Shown in pieces: positions 38,843 through 49,250 of a stretch of DNA of 58,217 bases. The translations under genes were made by a program, and so were the position numbers. The notes under the pieces were generated by a model, which did not search any database, had not been told where the DNA came from, and saw only the letters and a program-made list of their open reading frames with translations. The DNA is from Hyphococcus sp. (GTDB taxonomy: Bacteria; Pseudomonadota; Alphaproteobacteria; Caulobacterales; Parvularculaceae): NCBI GenBank assembly GCA_021776345.1, contig JAJFGC010000217.1, positions 1 through 58,217 on the forward strand, written 5' to 3'. Numbering within the stretch: the first letter of the stretch is position 1; each line of letters begins with the position of its first letter.

Positions 38843-40114
38843 CTAAAATTTTTGACGGAGCCACGCTTCGACGCCGCCAAACAATGCAGGCTTGGTTAAG
38901 GAATGAGGTGATTGGCGCGCTGCGCCAAGGGCAAAATGGTCATCCCCCGAAGAATTTATAAAACATTGGATGACCCCGACGCAGGCGGCAAAGCCGGCGG
39001 CGGTCGCGACATCCGGGGCGCCAGGAAGGGTCATGGGGCGTCCCAGTCGCGTTTTCATCGAAAGCGTTTTTTCTGCGATCTCGCGCGCGCCCACCAAGAG
39101 GCTGCCGCCGCCGGTAATCACCGCCCGGCGCAATCCACTTTGATCAACACAGGCTTGCGGCAATTGCTGCAGGACTAACTCGAAGATTTCTTCCATCCGT
39201 GGAATAATCACTTCACACAGATCGGCGCGTGAAGCCCGCGAATAGGCGTGGCTGTCGCCAAGCTGCGGGAAATCGATCGCGCGGTGTTCATCGCCCGGCC
39301 CGATCAGCGCCGCGCCATACAAAGTTTTAATGCGCTCGGCCTGCGCCAATGGCGCGCCAAAGATCTGCGCAATGTCTTTTGTGATATGGCTGCCGCCGAT
39401 CGCAACCCCGCCGCAATCAATCAGAGCGCCATTGTCATAAACGGCATAGCTCGTCGATTGAGCGCCAATATCAATCATAATGACGCCAAGATCTTTTTCA
39501 TCTTCGATCAGCGTTGCTTCCGCCGCCGCAATCGGGCTGGCGACAAACTCATCAATCGCAAGACCGGACCGCTCAACCAGCGTTGAAAGATTATCAAGAA
39601 CGCTCTGACGCAGGCTGACGCCTAGCATCTGCACCGATAAAACGCCGCCATTCAACCCAATGGGGTCGCTGAAAACGCTTTCACCATCGAGCGTATAAGC
39701 AATCGGCAATGCATGGAGCGCGGTATAATCCGCGGCGGCGGCAAGTTGAGCGCCTTCGCTCAGACAATCTTCGACATCTTCCTGGGTGACGACGCCATCG
39801 GTAACGTCAAGGTCAACCCCGATGCGCCGCGTGCGTAAGGCCCGGCCCGGCGCTGTTACCGATACACGATCGATCCGGAAATCGGCCATGCGCTCGGCCG
39901 CGGCAACTGCTTTTCGAATATTGAGTTCGAGCTGGTCAGGTGACGCCGCCCCGCGCGGCCTCATCATCGACCCATGGTGGCCAACGCCGACAATTTCAGC
40001 ATGCGCCGCAAAACCCGGCTCATGACTGATCCGCGCGATAAAACACGATACTTTCGAGGCGCCGATATCGAGCGCTGCAACATGGATATTGTCTTTTCGG
40101 CGGGGACGAAACAT
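38843..40114 (-). CDS. ftsA: Cell division protein FtsA
   Basis: 423 residues, actin-like ATPase that anchors FtsZ filaments to the inner membrane. Phosphate-1 motif VAALDIGASKVSCFIARI, phosphate-2 DLGVIMIDIGAQSTSYAVYDNG, adenosine motif RRAVITGGGSLLVGA, and a C-terminal amphipathic helix (ALFGGVEAWLRQKF) for membrane binding. It lies 35 nt after ftsQ. Family identity and start are clear. Confidence 0.97.
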   Translation of the reverse strand: MFRPRRKDNIHVAALDIGASKVSCFIARISHEPGFAAHAEIVGVGHHGSMMRPRGAASPDQLELNIRKAVAAAERMADFRIDRVSVTAPGRALRTRRIGVDLDVTDGVVTQEDVEDCLSEGAQLAAAADYTALHALPIAYTLDGESVFSDPIGLNGGVLSVQMLGVSLRQSVLDNLSTLVERSGLAIDEFVASPIAAAEATLIEDEKDLGVIMIDIGAQSTSYAVYDNGALIDCGGVAIGGSHITKDIAQIFGAPLAQAERIKTLYGAALIGPGDEHRAIDFPQLGDSHAYSRASRADLCEVIIPRMEEIFELVLQQLPQACVDQSGLRRAVITGGGSLLVGAREIAEKTLSMKTRLGRPMTLPGAPDVATAAGFAACVGVIQCFINSSGDDHFALGAARQSPHSLTKPALFGGVEAWLRQKF

Positions 40115-40149
40115 GGGGTGCGTCAGACTGTTTATTTAAAGCTCTATTG

Positions 40150-41007
40150 TTATTTTATTCCCTCGGAAAGGTCTTTCTCGCCGGCGCCCTTTTCCCGGTA
40201 AACCAAATGATCGGGATTGCGCAGATCAATATATTCCAGCGGCCGTCCGAGGAGGCCATAGGTATCATCAAGCAAGGCCAAATCGCGGGCGGCTTTTTTA
40301 TAACCGGATTCCGGAAACTTGATATCAGCGCCCGATTTCAGCCTGAGGTTCCAGCGCCGGTCACTCACCCGGATGAGCGCGGCGGCCTCCCCCCACAATG
40401 CCGGCTCACCGCGCAACGCTTGCAACATGCCCGACGCTGATGCCGGTGCGCCGGCGCCGACAATCAGCGGCAGATTGGAATATTCGTAGGCGTCGATCTC
40501 GCGGATAATGGCGCCGTTTTGGTCGATCAGATGCATCGCGCCGGAAAGTTGCCATACCGCGGCGGGCACGCGCTCGCGCACCGAAACATGCACCGTGTTT
40601 GGCCATAGTCGCGACACCGCGGCGGACCGGACCCAGCCCAATTCTTCAACGCGGGCTTGCGCTCTATAAGGATCGAAATTCAAAAGCGACGACCCGATCA
40701 CCGGACCAAGCGCCGAGAGGATTTCGCTTTCGTTGGCGTTTTCAAATCCCTTGGCGGTGATCCGGCGCACCTCAAAACCGGCGCCGACTGCCACATTATC
40801 GATACTGCGGGCGACCCGCTCACCCGCCAGCCCGACATACCCGCCAGACCACAAGATAACAGCGCCGATAAGGCTCACGACGGTGAGCCCCGCCGCCGCC
40901 GCTATCGTGTAACGAGAAAAGGCCTCCTGAAAATTTGACAGCAAGCCGGTCGATTTCGCCTTGGTAGACTTGCGTTTGCGCGTTGTCTTCTTTTTCACCT
41001 TAGACAT
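40150..41007 (-). CDS. ftsQ: Cell division protein FtsQ
   Basis: 285 residues. Basic cytoplasmic N-terminus ([15 protein letters not shown]), one membrane helix (about 34-54), periplasmic POTRA domain ([20 protein letters not shown], about 78-150) and the FtsQ beta domain. It links early and late division proteins, binding FtsB/L. Its start lies 13 nt inside the end of ddl, so the two are translationally coupled. Confidence 0.95.
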   Translation of the reverse strand: MSKVKKKTTRKRKSTKAKSTGLLSNFQEAFSRYTIAAAAGLTVVSLIGAVILWSGGYVGLAGERVARSIDNVAVGAGFEVRRITAKGFENANESEILSALGPVIGSSLLNFDPYRAQARVEELGWVRSAAVSRLWPNTVHVSVRERVPAAVWQLSGAMHLIDQNGAIIREIDAYEYSNLPLIVGAGAPASASGMLQALRGEPALWGEAAALIRVSDRRWNLRLKSGADIKFPESGYKKAARDLALLDDTYGLLGRPLEYIDLRNPDHLVYREKGAGEKDLSEGIK

Positions 41008-41921
41008 GAAGCGTCCTCCGTTATCCAGGCGCAGAGTTCAGGAAACGAAATCCCGAGATGCGCCGCCTGCTCCGGCGCCAGCGAGGTGGCGGTGAGGCCG
41101 GGCTGTGTGTTCACTTCAAGACAGAAAAGCTGCTCGCCGTCTGCTGCTTCATCATAACGGAAGTCTGCTCGGGAAAGCCCGCGGCAACCAAGGGAGTGAT
41201 GGGCGCGCAGCGCAAGATCGAGGCACCGTTCCGTCACGGCATCGGGCAAGTCCGCGGGCAACACATGTGTCGATCCGCCATCGGCGTATTTTGCTTCGTA
41301 ATCATAAAACTTCAGCGCGGTCGTAATCTCGGTAACACAAAGCGCGCGATCGCCCATGACTGCCACTGTCAACTCGCGACCAGGGATAAATTTTTCAACC
41401 AGCACGTCCTCGCCGAGCGACCAGTCTTTGCTGGTAAGCTCGGACGGCGGCCGGTTGTCGCCTTCGCGTACAATATAAACACCAACCGATGAGCCTTGGG
41501 CGTTTGGCTTGACCACATAAGGCGGTTTCATCACATGACCGCCCGCGGCGTCTTCGCGCGAAACAATTTTGCCGTGGGGCGACGGAATGCCCGCATCTTC
41601 AAACACAGCCTTGGCCCGTTGTTTATCCATCGCCAGCGCCGACGCCAGAACACCTGAATGCGTATACGGAAGGTCCAGGACTTCAAAGAGCCCCTGAACG
41701 CAGCCGTCCTCGCCCCATTGTCCGTGCAACGCATTAAAAACCGCGTCTGGGTTTGCGGCTTGCAATTGCGCGGCAAGATCGCGGCCCGCATCAATTTCCA
41801 CCGGCTCATAGCCGGCCTTGCTCAGCGCCTTCGCCGCCGCCGCGCCGGAATCGAGCGAGACCTCGCGCTCCGGCGACCAGCCGCCTTTTAAAACAGCGAT
41901 GCGATTATACTTCTTTGTCAC
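40995..41921 (-). CDS. ddl: D-alanine--D-alanine ligase
   Basis: 308 residues from the GTG at 41921, which overlaps the murB stop as GTGA; the track's ATG start adds 11 residues lying inside murB. ATP-grasp enzyme: [15 protein letters not shown] at the N-terminus, [18 protein letters not shown] for ATP binding, and [15 protein letters not shown] at the C-terminus with the metal ligands. Makes D-Ala-D-Ala for the MurF step, encoded in the same operon. Confidence 0.95.
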   Translation of the reverse strand: MTKKYNRIAVLKGGWSPEREVSLDSGAAAAKALSKAGYEPVEIDAGRDLAAQLQAANPDAVFNALHGQWGEDGCVQGLFEVLDLPYTHSGVLASALAMDKQRAKAVFEDAGIPSPHGKIVSREDAAGGHVMKPPYVVKPNAQGSSVGVYIVREGDNRPPSELTSKDWSLGEDVLVEKFIPGRELTVAVMGDRALCVTEITTALKFYDYEAKYADGGSTHVLPADLPDAVTERCLDLALRAHHSLGCRGLSRADFRYDEAADGEQLFCLEVNTQPGLTATSLAPEQAAHLGISFPELCAWITEDASCLR

Positions 41922-42838
41922 GCTGCCGGCTCTCCGATCCGCTTGATTTCCCATCTCAACTCAACCCCTGTCCGGGTTAAGACATCCTTACGAAGCGACT
42001 CGACCAATTCTTCGAGATCCGTCGCGCTCGCCTCGCCGCGATTGATCATGAAATTACAATGCTGTTTGGAGACCTGCGCATCGCCGACAATGCGGCCCCG
42101 CCCGCCAATCTCGTCGATCAGCTGCCATGATTTGCGGCCGCCGGAAAGCTCAAGGTCCGGGTTGGCGAAGGTCGACCCACCAGTGCGCTCGCGGATTGGC
42201 TGAGTAGTTTCCCGCCTTTCCATGATCTCGGCCATGCGCGCCTCGATCGCGGCGGGATCATCGCCATGACCTTCGAACAATGCGCTGGTAAAAATAAGAT
42301 CGCCGTTGGCGCCGCTATGGCGGTAGGAAAAACCCATATCCTTGTTTGAAAGGACATGGCGCTTGCCCTTACGATCATAAGCAACCGCCTCGACAAGCAC
42401 ATCTTTGGTCTCACCGCCATAAGCGCCAGCGTTCATCCGAAGCGCGCCGCCGATGGTTCCGGGGACGCCGCGATAAAACTCAAGCCCGGCAACGCCCGCC
42501 GCGCCTGCGCGCTTTGCAACCTGTGCGTCGAGCACAGCGGCGCCCGCCCGCACTCGCAACCCGTCAATCTCAATTTTGCCGAACGGCGCGCCAAGACGAA
42601 TAACCACGCCGCGCACACCGCCGTCGCGCACCAGCAGGTTGGAGCCGACACCGACCGGATAAACGGGAATGTCCTTGTCGAGATTTTTTAAAAAATCGCC
42701 AAGATCATCTTCATCCGCCGGCGAAAACAACACATCCGCCGGCCCACCAACACGGAACCAGGTGAGCGCCGACAGGTCCGCGTTCTCAATATATTTCCCA
42801 CGGACGGTCGGCAATTCATGTTCGGAAATTTTTTTCAT
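41918..42838 (-). CDS. murB: UDP-N-acetylenolpyruvoylglucosamine reductase
   Basis: 306 residues from [14 protein letters not shown]; the 26-codon track extension covers a REP-like repeat and is not coding. FAD-binding stretches [15 protein letters not shown] and [21 protein letters not shown], and the catalytic serine region GGSTFANP. Reduces enolpyruvyl-UDP-GlcNAc to UDP-MurNAc with NADPH. Preceded by a 134-nt gap after murC. Confidence 0.96.
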   Translation of the reverse strand: MKKISEHELPTVRGKYIENADLSALTWFRVGGPADVLFSPADEDDLGDFLKNLDKDIPVYPVGVGSNLLVRDGGVRGVVIRLGAPFGKIEIDGLRVRAGAAVLDAQVAKRAGAAGVAGLEFYRGVPGTIGGALRMNAGAYGGETKDVLVEAVAYDRKGKRHVLSNKDMGFSYRHSGANGDLIFTSALFEGHGDDPAAIEARMAEIMERRETTQPIRERTGGSTFANPDLELSGGRKSWQLIDEIGGRGRIVGDAQVSKQHCNFMINRGEASATDLEELVESLRKDVLTRTGVELRWEIKRIGEPAA

Positions 42839-42850
42839 TTCTCGCCGCCC

Positions 42851-42872
42851 TTTCCCGCGAAAGTGGGAATCC
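42851..42872. repeat. REP-like palindrome before murB
   Basis: TTTCCCGCGAAAGTGGGAATCC, resembling the ATTCCCGCGAAAGCGGGAATCC-type extragenic repeat found in many proteobacteria, here as a single imperfect hairpin within the murC-murB gap. Confidence 0.65.
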
Positions 42873-42972
42873 AGCCAGCAAATAATGACGCACAAATCGC
42901 GACGTTTTCTATACACTGGTCCCCTACTTGCGCGGAGGTAAGCGGGTTATGAATCAAACAAGGAAGCACTGG

Positions 42973-44418
42973 TCAGCCTAACGCCTTTAACTTGTCCGCT
43001 AACTCATTGGCATGTTTCGTGATGTCCCCGGCGCCGAGGCAGATGACATAATCGCCCGGCTCGGCGACGTCGGCGACCAGCTTCGGCAACTCATCAAAGC
43101 TTTTCAGCGCCCTCGCATCGCGATGCCCATGCGCCTCCAAACCGGAAACCAGCGTGTCGCGGTCCACCCCTTCAATCGGGCTTTCACCTGCGGCGTAAAC
43201 ATCCGTGATCAGCGCGATGTCGGCCTCGTTCAGGCAACCGCAGAAATCATCAAACAAATCATATAGCCGGGTATAGCGGTGTGGCTGGACGACGGCGATG
43301 ACCTTGCCCTTGGCGACATTGCGTGCGGCGCGCAGGACGGCCGCAATCTCCGCCGGGTGATGACCATAATCGTCAATGATTTTGACGCCCTTCCATGTAC
43401 CCGCATGGGTAAAGCGCCTTTTGACGCCAGCAAATTTCGCAAAGCCTGATTTGATATGCGCATCGTCAACGCCGAGCCGTTTGGCGATGATCGCCGCGGG
43501 CAAGGAATTCAGAACATTGTGAATGCCCGGCATCGGCAAGGTGACGGCGTTGATACGGCCTGTCTCTTTGCCACGCTCGCGGAAGACAATATCATAGATC
43601 GAGGCGTCGTCTTTGTAGCTTATGTTTTCAGCACGAACATCCGCCTGCGGATTAGCGCCATAGGTGATCAACCGCCGGTCCGTCACGCGCCCGATCAGCG
43701 CCTGCACTTCAGGGTGATCGAGACAGACTATGCCGAAACCATAAAACGGCGTGTTCTCGATAAATGTATCGAAGGCGTCGCGGAGGTTTTCAAAGCCGCC
43801 CCAATGATCGAGATGTTCCGGATCGATATTGGTGACGACGGCGATGGTTGTCGGCAGGCGAATGAACGTGCCGTCGGATTCGTCTGCCTCCACCACCATC
43901 CAGTCGCCCTCGCCGAGACGGGCATTGGTGCCGTAAGCATTGATGACGCCGCCATTAATCACCGTCGGGTCAAGCTTGGCCTCGTCCAGCAGCGCGGCGA
44001 CCATGGTCGTGGTGGTGGTTTTTCCGTGCGTGCCTGCAATCGAGACAGTCCATTTCAGCCGCATCAACTCGGCCAGCATATCCGCGCGGCGCACCACCGG
44101 GACATGACGGGCGCGGGCGGCGGCAACTTCCGGATTATCACGCCGGATCGCGGTTGAAATAATAACCGCTTCGGCGCCTTTAACGTTCTCCGGCTTGTGG
44201 CCGATGGTAATCTCGATGCCTTTGTCGCGCAGGCGCTGAACATTTGGCCCCTCGGCGACATCGCTGCCGCGGACCTCATAGCCGAGATTGTGCATCACCT
44301 CGGCAATGCCGCTCATGCCGATCCCGCCAATACCGACAAAGTGCACCGCGCCGACGCCAAAGGGCAGCCGGATTTTAATCTTGGGCGGGTCGATCTTGGA
44401 ATATTTATCCGTACTCAT
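42973..44418 (-). CDS. murC: UDP-N-acetylmuramate--L-alanine ligase
   Basis: 481 residues. Rossmann-like start [24 protein letters not shown]-binding [17 protein letters not shown], magnesium-binding region EADESDGTF, and [16 protein letters not shown] in the central domain. Adds L-alanine to UDP-MurNAc in the cytoplasm. 12 nt after murG. The order murG-murC-murB-ddl-ftsQ-ftsA-ftsZ is that of the canonical dcw cluster. Confidence 0.97.
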   Translation of the reverse strand: MSTDKYSKIDPPKIKIRLPFGVGAVHFVGIGGIGMSGIAEVMHNLGYEVRGSDVAEGPNVQRLRDKGIEITIGHKPENVKGAEAVIISTAIRRDNPEVAAARARHVPVVRRADMLAELMRLKWTVSIAGTHGKTTTTTMVAALLDEAKLDPTVINGGVINAYGTNARLGEGDWMVVEADESDGTFIRLPTTIAVVTNIDPEHLDHWGGFENLRDAFDTFIENTPFYGFGIVCLDHPEVQALIGRVTDRRLITYGANPQADVRAENISYKDDASIYDIVFRERGKETGRINAVTLPMPGIHNVLNSLPAAIIAKRLGVDDAHIKSGFAKFAGVKRRFTHAGTWKGVKIIDDYGHHPAEIAAVLRAARNVAKGKVIAVVQPHRYTRLYDLFDDFCGCLNEADIALITDVYAAGESPIEGVDRDTLVSGLEAHGHRDARALKSFDELPKLVADVAEPGDYVICLGAGDITKHANELADKLKALG

Positions 44419-44430
44419 CTTATACTCAAT

Positions 44431-45558
44431 TCACGCCGCTGCTTTTTGCGCGACAATATCTTCAACCAAATCCGCCAGCGCCGCCGCGGCGCCGGCCTTC
44501 ACCCTGCCTTTTGCGGCATCGGCCATGGATTGCAACCGGCCCGGATCCGCCAACAGCGTTTCAAGGGTCGTTCTTAAGGATTGTTCATTAAACTGGTCTT
44601 CCGGCAAAAGAATGGCGGCGCTCGCCCCAGAAATGTCGTGAGCAAGGACACGGGCGTTGCTGGTTTGATGGTCGTCCATGGCGATGGCGAGCGGCGCCAG
44701 GATCGAGCCGCGGCCAATCGTTGAAAGCTCCGTCACTGTCGAAGCGCCGGAGCGGGAAATGACGAGATGCGCATCCTTCATCCGTTGCGGCAAATCGCTA
44801 AAGAATGGCGCGACTTCCGCGCTAACGCCAGCTTGCGCATAACCCGACTTCACCGCTTCCATCTCCGCGTCGCGCGCTTGATGCACAACGTTGAGTCGGG
44901 TGCGTAAAGCCGCCGGCAAGCCGGCGATCGCCTTCACCGGCGTTTCGGAAAAGATGCTGGCGCCCTGACTGCCGCCGAAAATCAAAAGATTGATCGGCGC
45001 GCCGTCTCCAAACGCAGGAAAAGTTGAACTGCCAAGCGCTGCAACCGCATCACGCACCGGATTGCCGACTTCAATTTTATTGACACCGCTCGGGCATTTT
45101 TCCAGCACGGGAAACGCATGGGCGGTAAAAAGGGCGCCTTTCACCAACATGCGATTGGCGCGGCCGAGAACGCTATTTTGTTCGTGCACACCGTAAGGAA
45201 GCCCCAAGATTGCCGCCGCCTTCATCGCCGGCAAAGAGGGGTAGCCGCCAAAGCCAACCGCTGCCGCGGGCTTGCGCTTTTTAAACTCGCGCAAGGCCGT
45301 GAATAGGCCATGGGCGATTGAGACCGCCGCCATGCCCTTCGCCACCGGTCCGCCAATGGACGGCGTCGCTGCAGAAATCTGAAATTGCTCATCAGCGGGA
45401 AAGTTGTCCGTATAGCGTGCGCCGCGGGCGTCGGTCACGAGCAAGACGCGCTTACCCCGACGCTTTAGCTCCTGCGCCAATGCTTCTGCGGGAAACATGT
45501 GTCCGCCAGTGCCGCCGGCGGCGAGCGCAATGAGGGGGATGTCAGCGCCGCCGGTCAC
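44431..45558 (-). CDS. murG: Lipid II synthase MurG (N-acetylglucosaminyltransferase)
   Basis: 375 residues starting with GTG at 45558, which overlaps the ftsW stop as GTGA; the track's 70-codon extension lies inside ftsW. Signatures: ALAAGGTGGHMFPAEALAQEL, VGFGGYPSLPAMKAA, LLIFGGSQGASIFSE and SRSGASTVTELSTIGRGSIL. Peripheral inner-membrane GT28 enzyme adding GlcNAc to lipid I. Confidence 0.97.
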   Translation of the reverse strand: MTGGADIPLIALAAGGTGGHMFPAEALAQELKRRGKRVLLVTDARGARYTDNFPADEQFQISAATPSIGGPVAKGMAAVSIAHGLFTALREFKKRKPAAAVGFGGYPSLPAMKAAAILGLPYGVHEQNSVLGRANRMLVKGALFTAHAFPVLEKCPSGVNKIEVGNPVRDAVAALGSSTFPAFGDGAPINLLIFGGSQGASIFSETPVKAIAGLPAALRTRLNVVHQARDAEMEAVKSGYAQAGVSAEVAPFFSDLPQRMKDAHLVISRSGASTVTELSTIGRGSILAPLAIAMDDHQTSNARVLAHDISGASAAILLPEDQFNEQSLRTTLETLLADPGRLQSMADAAKGRVKAGAAAALADLVEDIVAQKAAA

Positions 45559-46691
45559 GGCATGATGTCCTTGCGTCGCCGCGCGCCCTGATGTGTCCGC
45601 GTCAACGCAATGATAAGGCCGACCGCAAGGCCCGTCGCGAGCAGCGAAGAGCCGCCATAGGAAATAAACGGCAAAGTCATTCCCTTCGCCGGCAGCGCGC
45701 GCAAGGAAACGCCTATATTGATAATCGCCTGTAAGCCAATCATCGCCGCCAGACCGGTAACCGCACATTGGGCAAAAATTCCACGACGTGACGCAGCAAC
45801 CACAAATGCGCGGGCGACAAAGATCATAAACAAGACGATGATCAAAATTCCGATGGCGAGGCCATGCTCTTCGGTGGCGGCAGCGAAAATAAAATCGGTG
45901 TGCGCGTCGGGAAGCATTCCCTTGACCGGCGGCGCATCACCGCGTCCGATCAGGCCGCCATTGGCAATTGTCTCGATCGCACGATCAACTTGATACGTAT
46001 CCGCTGCACCTGGTTTTAAAAATCCGTCTATGCGCGCCGCCACGTGGGCGGACAAAAAATATCCTGCTGTTAACGCCCCGATCCCAACGATAGCGAGGAG
46101 TAAAATCCACAACCAACTCCAGCCGGCGATAAAAAACATCACCGCCCACACGGCAGTCATGAGCGCCCATTGCCCAAAATCCGGCTGCAATAACAAAAGC
46201 CCCGCAAAGACGGCATAAAGCCCCATGGCGATGGCGCCGCCTGGAAAATGTGGATCGCGAGCGCCCTCTGCGAGCATCCAGGCCGCCGCAATAATAAAGC
46301 CTGGTTTGGCGAATTCCGACGGTTGCAACGAGACTAGCCCGAGATCGATCCATCGCGTTGAGCCATTAATGTCATCAGAAAACAAAATTGTCGCGATCAT
46401 CAAGATGACGCCGCCGACAAAGACCATCACCCCGAGACGGCGCGCCTGCAATGGCGATAAGAAAGAAACACCAAGTATAATCACACCCGCCGGCGCTAAA
46501 AAGACAAGCTGGCGAACTGGAAAATGAAAATCATTGACGATCTGGAGGCGTGCGGAAGCAGTTGGGCCCGCGGCCATCAACACCAAAACGCCAATAAAGA
46601 TAATGGGCACAAGCACGGCCAGCATGGTCCGATCGACAGAAAGCCACCAACGTCCGAAAATGGAATCATCCTCGCGCGAGATTTGTCTCAT
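45555..46691 (-). CDS. ftsW: Septal peptidoglycan polymerase FtsW
   Basis: 378 residues with about ten membrane helices, SEDS family. Conserved stretches STRWIDLGLVSLQPSEFAKP, LLLQPDFGQWALM (with the catalytic Asp of the QPDFG loop) and LPFISYGGSSLLATGLAVG near the C-terminus. Polymerises glycan strands from lipid II together with FtsI. Start overlaps the murD stop (ATGA). Confidence 0.96.
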   Translation of the reverse strand: MRQISREDDSIFGRWWLSVDRTMLAVLVPIIFIGVLVLMAAGPTASARLQIVNDFHFPVRQLVFLAPAGVIILGVSFLSPLQARRLGVMVFVGGVILMIATILFSDDINGSTRWIDLGLVSLQPSEFAKPGFIIAAAWMLAEGARDPHFPGGAIAMGLYAVFAGLLLLQPDFGQWALMTAVWAVMFFIAGWSWLWILLLAIVGIGALTAGYFLSAHVAARIDGFLKPGAADTYQVDRAIETIANGGLIGRGDAPPVKGMLPDAHTDFIFAAATEEHGLAIGILIIVLFMIFVARAFVVAASRRGIFAQCAVTGLAAMIGLQAIINIGVSLRALPAKGMTLPFISYGGSSLLATGLAVGLIIALTRTHQGARRRKDIMP

Positions 46692-48100
46692 GCCGCTGCT
46701 CCATTTGCTGAGGTGAGATCGCCCACCGCATCACGGAACGCTTCACCGCGTCGCTCGAAGTTTTTGAACTGATCGTAGGGTGCGCATGCCGGCGACAACA
46801 AAATCGTTGGCGACGGCGCTTCGCTTTCCAGGGCGTCGCCATATGCTTCGAGCACGGCGGCTTCGAGATCGCCGCAGTGTACGCACTTAACCTCGTCTTT
46901 TAACTGCTCTTCGAATAGCGTCGCCGCTTCACCGATGAGATAGGCGCGGCGCACGGCGCCGAGTTTTCCTTTTAACGAAGCAATACCACCCTCTTTTGCC
47001 TTGCCGCCGGCGATCCAGAAGACATCATCAAACGCCGAGAGCGCCGGCGCGGTTGCGCCAGCATTTGTCGCTTTGGAGTCGTTGATGAAAACCGCTTTAC
47101 CGAGGCGGCCAACTTCTTCCATGCGATGAGGGAGGCTGGTGAAATTGTTTGCGGCTTTGACGATAAGCGCGGTATCTGCGCCGAGATGAATGCAAACAGC
47201 AAGCGCGGCCGCCGCATTTTGATGATTGTGAGCGCCGCGCAGACCACGCGAGCCTGATATGTCGCCTGCTTTCGATGTCTTACCGTCGCGGTTGTAATAG
47301 AGACTACCGTTTAGCGCATAGGCGCCGCGGCCAAGCGTGCCCATCGCCGAAACCGGCAGCACGCGAACGCTGTCTCTGGCCGTCAGTGCGGTGCATGCCG
47401 CCTGCCCATAACCGTCATCAACACCAATGACGGCAATATCGTCTTTGGTCTGATTGGCGAATATTCTCTTCTTTGCGGCGAAGTAAGCGTCAATCGCGCC
47501 GTGGCGGTCAATATGGTCTGGCGTCAGGTTTAAGAACACCGCCGCGTTTGCACGGAGGTTAAAAGTCAGATCAAGCTGAAATGAAGAGAGTTCCAGGACA
47601 TAGATGAAATTCTTTTCCGGCGCCGGCAGCGATAAAACTGCCTCACCGACATTACCGCTAACGTGCGCTTCTTCGCCAACCCCGTGCAAAATATGACCGA
47701 TCAACGCTGCCGTGGTTGATTTTCCTTTGGAGCCCGTGACCGCAACAACGCGCGGGCGTTCATTTTCCGGCAGGGCGTTAATCGCGCGGGCGAAATATTC
47801 AATGTCGCCGATAACCGGAATTTTCTCCATCCGCGCTTTGCGCACAATCGGATGCGGCTTGGGATGGGTAAGCGGCACGCTGGGGCTAACGACGACAGAC
47901 GCCATTTCTTTCCATGGCCACTTCTTCGGATGCTCCGCGCGATACTCCGTGTCCCCAGCTTTTTCCCGCGCCTTCGGGTTTTCATCCCAGGTGAAAACTT
48001 TTGCACCCGACGCAACCAGCGCCTCACAGGTCGCAATCCCCGAAACGCCGAGGCCGAAGACGCCGATCGATTTTCCTTTTACATCCGGGATCAAGATCAT
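46688..48100 (-). CDS. murD: UDP-N-acetylmuramoylalanine--D-glutamate ligase
   Basis: 470 residues. N-terminal GVFGLGVSGIATCEAL, ATP site AVTGSKGKSTTAALIGHIL, central LNLTPDHIDRHGAIDAY, and C-terminal LLSPACAPYDQFKNFERRG with the family-typical SPACASxDQF signature. Adds D-glutamate. Overlaps ftsW by 4 nt and follows mraY by 10 nt. Confidence 0.96.
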   Translation of the reverse strand: MILIPDVKGKSIGVFGLGVSGIATCEALVASGAKVFTWDENPKAREKAGDTEYRAEHPKKWPWKEMASVVVSPSVPLTHPKPHPIVRKARMEKIPVIGDIEYFARAINALPENERPRVVAVTGSKGKSTTAALIGHILHGVGEEAHVSGNVGEAVLSLPAPEKNFIYVLELSSFQLDLTFNLRANAAVFLNLTPDHIDRHGAIDAYFAAKKRIFANQTKDDIAVIGVDDGYGQAACTALTARDSVRVLPVSAMGTLGRGAYALNGSLYYNRDGKTSKAGDISGSRGLRGAHNHQNAAAALAVCIHLGADTALIVKAANNFTSLPHRMEEVGRLGKAVFINDSKATNAGATAPALSAFDDVFWIAGGKAKEGGIASLKGKLGAVRRAYLIGEAATLFEEQLKDEVKCVHCGDLEAAVLEAYGDALESEAPSPTILLSPACAPYDQFKNFERRGEAFRDAVGDLTSANGAAA

Positions 48101-48110
48101 GATGCGCGCC

Positions 48111-49244
48111 CTATCGCAGTTTCAAAGTGGCAAGGCCAATTAACGCCAGAATAACCGCCACAATCCAGAAGCGAATGACGATCGTCGACTCCTTCCAGCC
48201 AAGCTGTTCGAAGTGATGATGGATTGGCGCCATACGGAACACACGTTTTCCGGTTAGCTTAAAAGACGCAATCTGGATCATCACCGATAACCCTTCCAGC
48301 ACGAAAAGCCCGCCCACAATCGCGAGCACAATTTCATGCTTTGCTGCAACGGCAATGGCGCCAATCGCGCCGCCAAGCGCGAGCGAGCCGGTATCGCCCA
48401 TGAAGATTGCCGCAGGCGGGGCGTTAAACCATAAAAAGCCGAGCCCGGCGCCGATAATCGCGCCGCAAATGACCGCGAGTTCGCCAGCTCCCGGCACATA
48501 AGGCACGCCGAGGTAACCAGCGTAAATTTTGTTGCCGACAAGGTAGACAATCAACGCATAGGTGCTGGCGGCAATCATCACCGGCACGGTTGCAAGACCA
48601 TCAAGACCGTCAGTGAGGTTCACCGTATTCGAGGCGCCGACGATTACAAACGCAGCGAACGGAATAATAAAGATCCCGAACGGCACGCCCGGTGCATTAA
48701 ACCACTGCTCAAACAGACGCACCGGAAAGAACGGGACACCAACCGATGTCGCGATATTGGCTGGCGCATCAGGCTCCGCCGCAAGCGTCGTCATGCAGAT
48801 ATAACCAGCCAGCAACGCGACGGCGAATTGAACGGTCAGTTTCAAGCTGCCGACAACACCGCTCGCGGTTTGTTTCGTAACTTTCAGATAATCGTCAATG
48901 AAGCCGAGGGCGCCGAAAGCAAGCGTCACGCCCATGACAATCCAGACATAGACATTGTCGAGGCGCGCCCACAGAAACGTCGCAACGGTCAATGACAAGA
49001 GAATGAGAACGCCGCCCATGGTCGGCGTGCCGGCTTTTTCAATGATATGGGTTTGCGGGCCGTCATCGCGGATTGGCTGACCGCGCCCTTGTTTGCGCCG
49101 CATCCACCGGATCAACGAGGGCCCAAGCAAAAACGAAATAATGAGCGCCGTCATCACTGCGCCGCCCGTGCGGAACGTCAAATAGCGGAAGACATTAAAT
49201 AGCTGAAATTGATCCGCGTAGGGCGTCAGCAAATGATAGAGCAT
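48111..49244 (-). CDS. mraY: Phospho-N-acetylmuramoyl-pentapeptide transferase
   Basis: 377 residues, ten membrane helices. Catalytic aspartates in [13 protein letters not shown] and [11 protein letters not shown], with the histidine-rich loop [14 protein letters not shown] near the C-terminus. Transfers the UDP-MurNAc pentapeptide to undecaprenyl phosphate to make lipid I. Six nt after murF. Confidence 0.97.
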   Translation of the reverse strand: MLYHLLTPYADQFQLFNVFRYLTFRTGGAVMTALIISFLLGPSLIRWMRRKQGRGQPIRDDGPQTHIIEKAGTPTMGGVLILLSLTVATFLWARLDNVYVWIVMGVTLAFGALGFIDDYLKVTKQTASGVVGSLKLTVQFAVALLAGYICMTTLAAEPDAPANIATSVGVPFFPVRLFEQWFNAPGVPFGIFIIPFAAFVIVGASNTVNLTDGLDGLATVPVMIAASTYALIVYLVGNKIYAGYLGVPYVPGAGELAVICGAIIGAGLGFLWFNAPPAAIFMGDTGSLALGGAIGAIAVAAKHEIVLAIVGGLFVLEGLSVMIQIASFKLTGKRVFRMAPIHHHFEQLGWKESTIVIRFWIVAVILALIGLATLKLR

Positions 49245-49250
49245 TAATCT

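Noticed and set aside
44431-45768. Longer MurG start in the ORF track
   Set aside because: The added 70 residues lie inside ftsW; the GTG overlapping the ftsW stop matches the family start.
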